From Burkholderiales bacterium (GTDB lineage Bacteria > Pseudomonadota > Gammaproteobacteria > Burkholderiales > CAIKXV01): a DNA stretch of 11,207 nt. The stretch is from NCBI GenBank assembly GCA_014379045.1, contig JACMMK010000484.1:1-11207 (forward strand). The letters are read 5' to 3'. The notes below the pieces were generated by a model. That model had not been told where the DNA came from. It searched no databases and worked only from the letters and a program-made list of their open reading frames with translations. How positions within the stretch are numbered: the stretch's first letter is position 1; every line of letters starts with the position of its first letter. Of this stretch, positions 7,160 to 11,207 are shown in pieces. A program made the translations under genes and the position numbers.

Positions 7160-8362
7160 TCAGTCGTAATCGAGGCCCATCGATTCGCGCACGTCGCGCA
7201 TCGTCTCGGCGGCGAGCGTGCGCGCCTTCTCGCAGCCGTCGGCGACGATGCTTCGCAACAGCGAAGGGTCTTCCTGATAGGGTCGTGCCCGTTCGCGCAT
7301 CGGCCCCTGCTCTTCGAGCACGCGGTCGATGACCGGTTGCTTGCAATCGAGGCAGCCGATTCCGGCGCTGCGACACCCCTGCTGCACCCACTGCTGCACC
7401 GACTCGGGCGAATAGACCTGATGGAAGGTCCACACCGGGCAACGCGTCGGCTCGCCGGGGTCGGTACGGCGCACACGCGCAGGGTCCGTCGGCATGGTCC
7501 GAATCTTCTTCACCACGGTGTCGCGATCCTCGCGCAGCGAGATCGTGTTGTTGTACGACTTCGACATCTTCTGGCCATCGAGGCCCGGCATCTTCGAGGC
7601 TTCGGTCAACAGCGATTCGGGCTCCGCCAGGATCATCTTCCCGCCGCCTTCGAGAAAACCGAACAGGCGCTCGCGATCGGACAGGTTCAGATTCTGCACT
7701 TCGTCGAGCAGCGCGCGCGCCGATTCGAGTGCGGCCTCATCCCCCTGCTCGAGATACTTGCTGCGCAGGTCGCGATAGAGTTTGCCGCGCCGGCTGCCCA
7801 GCCGCTTGATCGCCGCTTCGGCCTTGCCTTCGAACCCCGGCTCGCGACCGAAGATATGGTTGAAGCGACGCGCAATCTCGCGCGTGAACTCGATGTGCGG
7901 CACCTGGTCTTCGCCGACCGGGACCTGGTTCGCTCGGTAGATGAGGATATCGGCCGCCTGCAGCAACGGGTAGCCGAGAAAGCCGTAGGTCGACAGATCC
8001 TTCTGTGCGAGCTTTTCCTGCTGATCCTTGTAGGTCGGTACGCGCTCGAGCCAGCCGAGCGGCGTGATCATCGACAGCAACAGGTGCAACTCGGCGTGCT
8101 CGGGGACTTTCGACTGCAGGAAGATCGTCGCCTGTGCCGGATCGACGCCCCCCGCCAGCCAATCGATCACCATTTCCCAGGCGTTCTGCTCGATCACCTG
8201 GGGGGTATCGTAGTGCGTGGTCAGGGCATGCCAGTCGGCGACAAAGAACAGGCACTCGTGCTCATGCTGCAGCCGCACCCAGTTTTTCAGCACCCCATGG
8301 TAGTGACCCAGGTGCAGTGCGCCGGTCGGTCGCATCCCCGACAGCACGCGATCGGCATACAT
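7160..8362 (-). CDS. trpS: Tryptophanyl-tRNA synthetase
   Basis: Class I aminoacyl-tRNA synthetase that charges tRNA-Trp in the cytoplasm. The HIGH-type motif is TGALHLGHYHG (residues 13-23) and the KMSKS motif is GQKMSKSYNN (263-272). At 400 residues it is the long form: relative to the roughly 330-residue E. coli type, an insertion of some 70 residues lies between about 173 and 245 (from FGREPGFEGK to FLEGGGK), as seen in betaproteobacteria. The C-terminal helical region has cysteines C308, C330, C337 and C340 in a C-x21-C-x6-C-x2-C arrangement, close to the [4Fe-4S] site described for Thermotoga maritima TrpRS. The ATG start MYADRVLSG has GGAG 9 nt upstream and fits the family N-terminus; the open frame upstream is not family-like. 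The gene follows yciO by 70 nt and precedes scpA by 80 nt. Confidence 0.97.
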   Translation of the reverse strand: MYADRVLSGMRPTGALHLGHYHGVLKNWVRLQHEHECLFFVADWHALTTHYDTPQVIEQNAWEMVIDWLAGGVDPAQATIFLQSKVPEHAELHLLLSMITPLGWLERVPTYKDQQEKLAQKDLSTYGFLGYPLLQAADILIYRANQVPVGEDQVPHIEFTREIARRFNHIFGREPGFEGKAEAAIKRLGSRRGKLYRDLRSKYLEQGDEAALESARALLDEVQNLNLSDRERLFGFLEGGGKMILAEPESLLTEASKMPGLDGQKMSKSYNNTISLREDRDTVVKKIRTMPTDPARVRRTDPGEPTRCPVWTFHQVYSPESVQQWVQQGCRSAGIGCLDCKQPVIDRVLEEQGPMRERARPYQEDPSLLRSIVADGCEKARTLAAETMRDVRESMGLDYD

Positions 8363-8432
8363 CGTGTTCGACTCCGTTATCCGTAAGCGCAGCGATTCGA
8401 ATCCGACCGAGTATAAGCACCCCGGCGCAAGC

Positions 8433-9062
8433 TCACCGCGCCTGGCCGAGGATCGCTGCACTGCCGCGACCCTGGCGGGTGATCTCGGGCGGGTCGCGGG
8501 TCAGGTCGATGACCGTGGTCATCTCGATACCCGCCGACCCGCCGTCGAGCACCAGATCGACGGCGCGCTCGAGGCGCTGGCGTATTTCGAGCGCGTCGTT
8601 GACAGGCGCCGAATCCCCGGGCAGCAACAACGTGGAGCTGAGCAGCGGCTCACCCAGTTCAGCGAGCAATGCGCCGACGATGCGATGCTCGGGCACGCGC
8701 AGACCGATGGTGGAACGCTTGGGGTGCACCATGCGTCGTGGCACCTCGCGTGTGGCTTCCAGGATGAATGTATAGCTTCCCGGCGTAGCGGCCTTGAGCA
8801 GCCGGAACTGGCGGTTGTCGACACGCGCATAACGCCCCAGTTCGGTCAGGTCGTTGCAGACCAGAGTGAAATGGTGATCCGCATCGAGTTGTCGGATGCT
8901 GCGGATGCGATCGGCGGCATCCTTGTTCCCCAACTGGCACCCGAGTGCATAGCAGGAATCGGTCGGATAGGCGATCAATCCGCCGTCGCGCACGATCGCA
9001 GCCGCCTGGCGCAGCAGCCGGGGCTGGGGATTGTCGGGATGAATCAGGAAATACTGTGCCAT
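8433..9062 (-). CDS. yciO: YciO, Sua5/YciO/YrdC-family protein
   Basis: A 209-residue single-domain YrdC-like protein. It matches the YciO branch rather than TsaC: the opening MAQYFLIHPDNPQPRLL, YPTDSCYALGC (33-43), IRSIRQLDADHHFTLVC (53-69), PGSYTFILEATREVPRR (93-109) and TVIDLTRDPP strongly resemble E. coli YciO. Related TsaC/Sua5 enzymes make threonylcarbamoyl-AMP for t6A modification of ANN-decoding tRNAs. YciO proteins share the fold, but their cellular role is less certain, so TsaC activity should not be assumed. The ATG at 9062 matches the family start; the upstream extension is Arg-rich, and no strong Shine-Dalgarno is seen. It is the first gene of the leftward yciO-trpS-scpA-scpB-ATPase cluster and diverges from the stress-protein gene. 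Confidence 0.93.
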   Translation of the reverse strand: MAQYFLIHPDNPQPRLLRQAAAIVRDGGLIAYPTDSCYALGCQLGNKDAADRIRSIRQLDADHHFTLVCNDLTELGRYARVDNRQFRLLKAATPGSYTFILEATREVPRRMVHPKRSTIGLRVPEHRIVGALLAELGEPLLSSTLLLPGDSAPVNDALEIRQRLERAVDLVLDGGSAGIEMTTVIDLTRDPPEITRQGRGSAAILGQAR

Positions 9063-9282
9063 GGATGCGCTGCGCGCGAGGACCCCGTGCGCGGCGAGGT
9101 GCAGGGATGCGGGAAACCGGGCTGACCCTCGACGTGAGCGTGCACGCCGATGCTTGCGAAATTTCGTGGACCGTAGCACGCTCGTGCCGCGCGCCTGCGC
9201 CTAGGCCAGCGCGTAGCCCAGTTCAGCCGCGTGCGTCGTTTCGCTCGGCTATCCGCCAAGGCAGCGTTCCAGCGTCACGACG
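9063..9282. promoter_or_regulatory. Divergent intergenic region between yciO and the universal stress protein gene
   Basis: 220 bp that must contain the promoters of both divergent units. No convincing -35/-10 pair and no FNR-type TTGAT-N4-ATCAA site was found. Two dyads are visible: a perfect palindrome CGAAATTTCG (9157-9166), A/T-rich in otherwise GC-rich DNA, and GCACG-CT-CGTGC (9176-9187). They are 9 nt apart and could be operator sites, but this is inference. Confidence 0.4.
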
Positions 9283-9292
9283 AAGGAGGTGA
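9283..9292 (+). promoter_or_regulatory. Near-perfect Shine-Dalgarno of the universal stress protein gene
   Basis: AAGGAGGTGA matches the 16S anti-Shine-Dalgarno almost throughout, with GGAGG ending 6 nt before the ATG at 9296. It is far stronger than the other ribosome sites in the window, fixes the start, and suggests a highly translated protein. Confidence 0.9.
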
Positions 9293-9295
9293 GGA

Positions 9296-9739
9296 ATGTA
9301 CCAGCACATCCTGTTTCCGACCGATGGCTCCGAGCGCTCTCAGATCGCGTTGAAGCATGCCCTCGGCCTGGCCAAGGCGGTGGGCGCGAAGATCACCGCG
9401 TTGCATGTCGTGCCCGAGTACTACCCCCCAGTATACGAAGACTCCGGCCCGTTCGATCCCGAGATCGAAGCGCGTTTCGAGCGCGAAGCGGTCAGTCGCG
9501 CAGAACGTTTCCTGTCGCAGGTGACCGAGGCGGCCAGCGCGGCCGGCGTGACCAGTGCTGCGGTGCATGTCACCAGCTATCACACGGCAGACACGATCAT
9601 CAAGGTGGCGCAGGAGCAGGGCTGCGACCTGATCATCATGTCATCGGGGGGACGCAAGGGCCTGGCGAGCCTGCTGCTCGGCAGCGAGACCAAGAAAGTC
9701 CTGGCGCACACGAAGACGCCGGTGCTGATCTGCAAATGA
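9296..9739 (+). CDS. Universal stress protein (UspA family)
   Basis: A single-domain Usp of 147 residues, the standard family size. The N-terminus YQHILFPTDGSERS (2-15) is the usual beta-1/ATP-contact start, with D10. The C-terminal nucleotide motif is MSSGGRKGLASLLLGSETKKV (115-135). Against the ATP-binding consensus G-x2-G-x9-G-S, the second and third glycines (G119, G129) and S130 are present, but the first glycine is Ser116. Usp proteins are small cytoplasmic dimers produced under stress or growth arrest; this pattern is closer to the ATP-binding UspFG-like type than to non-binding UspA, but binding cannot be asserted. A hydantoinase gene follows 42 nt downstream on the same strand, so the two may be co-transcribed. 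No terminator hairpin with a U tract was seen between them. Confidence 0.95.
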   Translation: MYQHILFPTDGSERSQIALKHALGLAKAVGAKITALHVVPEYYPPVYEDSGPFDPEIEARFEREAVSRAERFLSQVTEAASAAGVTSAAVHVTSYHTADTIIKVAQEQGCDLIIMSSGGRKGLASLLLGSETKKVLAHTKTPVLICK

Positions 9740-9781
9740 GTTGCGGCGTCGCGGGTGGCGCAGTCCGGTGGGGATCGCGCC

Positions 9782-11207
9782 ATGACTGACCCGGGGTTCG
9801 ATCTGACCGTGCGCAACGGCACGTGCTCGACCTCGAGCGACACCTTTCGCGCCGACATCGGCATCATCGACGGGCGCATCGCGGCGCTGGCGCAGGCGCT
9901 GGCGCCGGGCAGGCGCGATATCGACGCCACCGACCGTTGGGTATTGCCCGGCGGCGTCGACAGTCATACCCACCTCGAGCAGCGCTCGAGCACCGGGGTC
10001 ATGTGTGCCGACGATTTCCGGTCGGGAACGATCTCGGCCGCTTTCGGCGGCACCACGACCGTGATGTCGTTCGCCGCACAGCATCGCGGCGACAGCCTGC
10101 GTGCGGTGGTCGACGATTACGCGGCACGCGCCGCCGGCAAGGCGGTCGTCGACTACGCGTTCCACCTGATCGTGTCGGACCCGCGCCCGGAAGTGCTGGA
10201 TGTCGAGTTGCCGCAGTTGATCGCCGAAGGCATCCGCTCGTTCAAGGTCTACATGACGTACGACAAGCTCAAGCTCGACGATTTCCAGTTGCTCGAAGTG
10301 CTCGCGATCGCGCAACGCGAACGCGCGATGGTGATGGTGCATGCGGAGAATCACGAGGTGATCCAGTGGATTGCCCGACGGCTGCTCGAGCGCGGTCATC
10401 GTGCACCGAAATTCCACGCGGTCGCGCATTCTCCGATCGCCGAGGGCGAGGCGACGCACCGGGCGATCGCGCTGTCGACCGTGCTCGAGCAGCCGATGGT
10501 CATCGTCCACGTGTCCGACCCGACGGCGATCGACCATATCCGCGCCGCTCAAACCCGCGGCATCCAGGTGTTCGGCGAGACCTGCCCGCAGTATCTGTTT
10601 CTCACTGCGGCCGACCTCGACCGGCCGGGGCTCGACGGCGCGATGTGGTGTTGCAGTCCACCTCCCCGCGACACGGCGGCGCAGGAGGCTGTGTGGCGTG
10701 GGCTCGCGAATTCGACGCTGCAGCTCTACTCGTCCGACCACGCGCCGTACCGTTTCGACGAGAGCGGCAAGCTGCCCAAGGGCGCGCAGACCCATTTCAG
10801 GGAGATGGCGAATGGCGTTCCGGGCATCGAACTTCGCTTGCCGTTGCTGTTCTCGGCAGGCGTCATGTCGGGCCGCATGACCGTGAACGAATTCGTCGCC
10901 GTCTCGTCGACCAACCATGCGCGCATGTACGGCCTGCACCCGCGCAAGGGGACGCTCGCGATCGGGGCCGATGCCGACCTCGCGTTGTGGGATCCGCAGC
11001 GCCGGACCACCGTCGACTGGTCGATGCTGCATGACAACGTCGGCTACACCCCGTACGCGGGACGCGAGCTGCTCGGCTGGCCGGTGACCGTCATCCGGCG
11101 CGGTGAAGTGATCGTCGATCGCGGCGCGCTGCACGCAGCGCCTGGGTCCGGCGAACGGCTTCGTTGCGACATTCCGCTGCCCCTGCGGGTCGCGCGCCCC
11201 ACGCGCG
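9782..11207 (+). CDS. Hydantoinase/dihydropyrimidinase family amidohydrolase (3' end cut by window)
   Basis: A cyclic amidohydrolase of the D-hydantoinase/dihydropyrimidinase group, open for 475 codons to the window edge; the family is usually 460-490 residues, so little is missing. The binuclear metal site is complete: H62 and H64 in GGVDSHTHLE, carboxylated Lys155 in SFKVYMTY, H187 in MVHAEN, H243 in VHVSD and D319 in YSSDHAPY. Substrate-site Tyr160 is also present, and the spacing matches dihydropyrimidinases closely. The C-terminal GADADLALWDP, NVGYTPYAGRELLGWPVTVIRRGEV is typical. Such enzymes open 5,6-dihydropyrimidines or 5-substituted hydantoins to N-carbamoyl amino acids, usually as homotetramers in the cytoplasm. 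After HTHLE the residue is Gln where the bacterial D-hydantoinases I recall have Asp/Met-Pro, so substrate preference is open. The ATG has GGTGGGG upstream at 8 nt and lies 42 nt after the usp stop. Confidence 0.95.
   Translation, partial: MTDPGFDLTVRNGTCSTSSDTFRADIGIIDGRIAALAQALAPGRRDIDATDRWVLPGGVDSHTHLEQRSSTGVMCADDFRSGTISAAFGGTTTVMSFAAQHRGDSLRAVVDDYAARAAGKAVVDYAFHLIVSDPRPEVLDVELPQLIAEGIRSFKVYMTYDKLKLDDFQLLEVLAIAQRERAMVMVHAENHEVIQWIARRLLERGHRAPKFHAVAHSPIAEGEATHRAIALSTVLEQPMVIVHVSDPTAIDHIRAAQTRGIQVFGETCPQYLFLTAADLDRPGLDGAMWCCSPPPRDTAAQEAVWRGLANSTLQLYSSDHAPYRFDESGKLPKGAQTHFREMANGVPGIELRLPLLFSAGVMSGRMTVNEFVAVSSTNHARMYGLHPRKGTLAIGADADLALWDPQRRTTVDWSMLHDNVGYTPYAGRELLGWPVTVIRRGEVIVDRGALHAAPGSGERLRCDIPLPLRVARPTR

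Noticed and set aside
7080..7442. 121-residue N-terminal extension of ScpA
   Set aside because: It is Arg-rich, overlaps the trpS 3' end and does not resemble ScpA; the start at 7079 gives a normal length.
7073..8386. 437-codon plus-strand open frame antisense to trpS
   Set aside because: It lies opposite the well-conserved trpS and is His/Arg/Gln-rich, as expected for antisense reading of GC-rich DNA; no family is recognisable.

Overview
The window is high-GC chromosomal DNA from a betaproteobacterium, most likely of the order Burkholderiales. The evidence is a Bug-type (TctC family) solute receptor, a 16S rRNA leader with a typical boxA, the long form of TrpRS, and a yciO-trpS-scpA-scpB gene cluster. 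No transposase, integrase, CRISPR array or phage gene was seen. Everything between the left edge and about 9.06 kb is on the minus strand; the last two genes are on the plus strand.

Layout from left to right. Positions 1-335 hold the promoter and leader of a ribosomal RNA operon that reads leftward out of the window, with boxB/boxA antitermination elements; the 16S gene itself lies outside. Next come two closely spaced minus-strand genes: a Bug-type periplasmic receptor (1299-2306) and, downstream, a PuuE-like/NodB-fold polysaccharide deacetylase family protein (366-1241). After a 350-bp gap comes a four-TM DUF2254 membrane protein (2659-3975), then about 560 bp without a convincing gene. An initiator tRNA-fMet gene follows, with a good sigma-70 promoter and a hairpin terminator.

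The core of the window is a housekeeping block transcribed leftward: yciO (Sua5/YciO/YrdC family), trpS, scpA, scpB and an orphan ParA/MinD-type ATPase. scpA and scpB overlap by four bases (ATGA), and the ATPase starts 4 nt after scpB, so condensin accessory proteins and a ParA-like ATPase are probably translated from one message. The TrpRS carries a four-cysteine set resembling the [4Fe-4S] site described for Thermotoga maritima TrpRS.

On the plus strand, diverging from yciO, are a universal stress protein with a near-perfect Shine-Dalgarno and, 42 nt later, a hydantoinase/dihydropyrimidinase that runs off the right edge with all its metal ligands intact. The two ends of the window thus each carry an enzyme whose relatives act on cyclic amides or ureides (a PuuE-like protein with a Bug receptor, and a hydantoinase). 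Whether they act in one pathway is inference.

No clearly new multi-gene system is present. The items most worth a second look are the possible Fe-S TrpRS, the ATPase in the scpAB operon, the Bug/PuuE-like pair with altered NodB motifs, and the Usp-hydantoinase pair.
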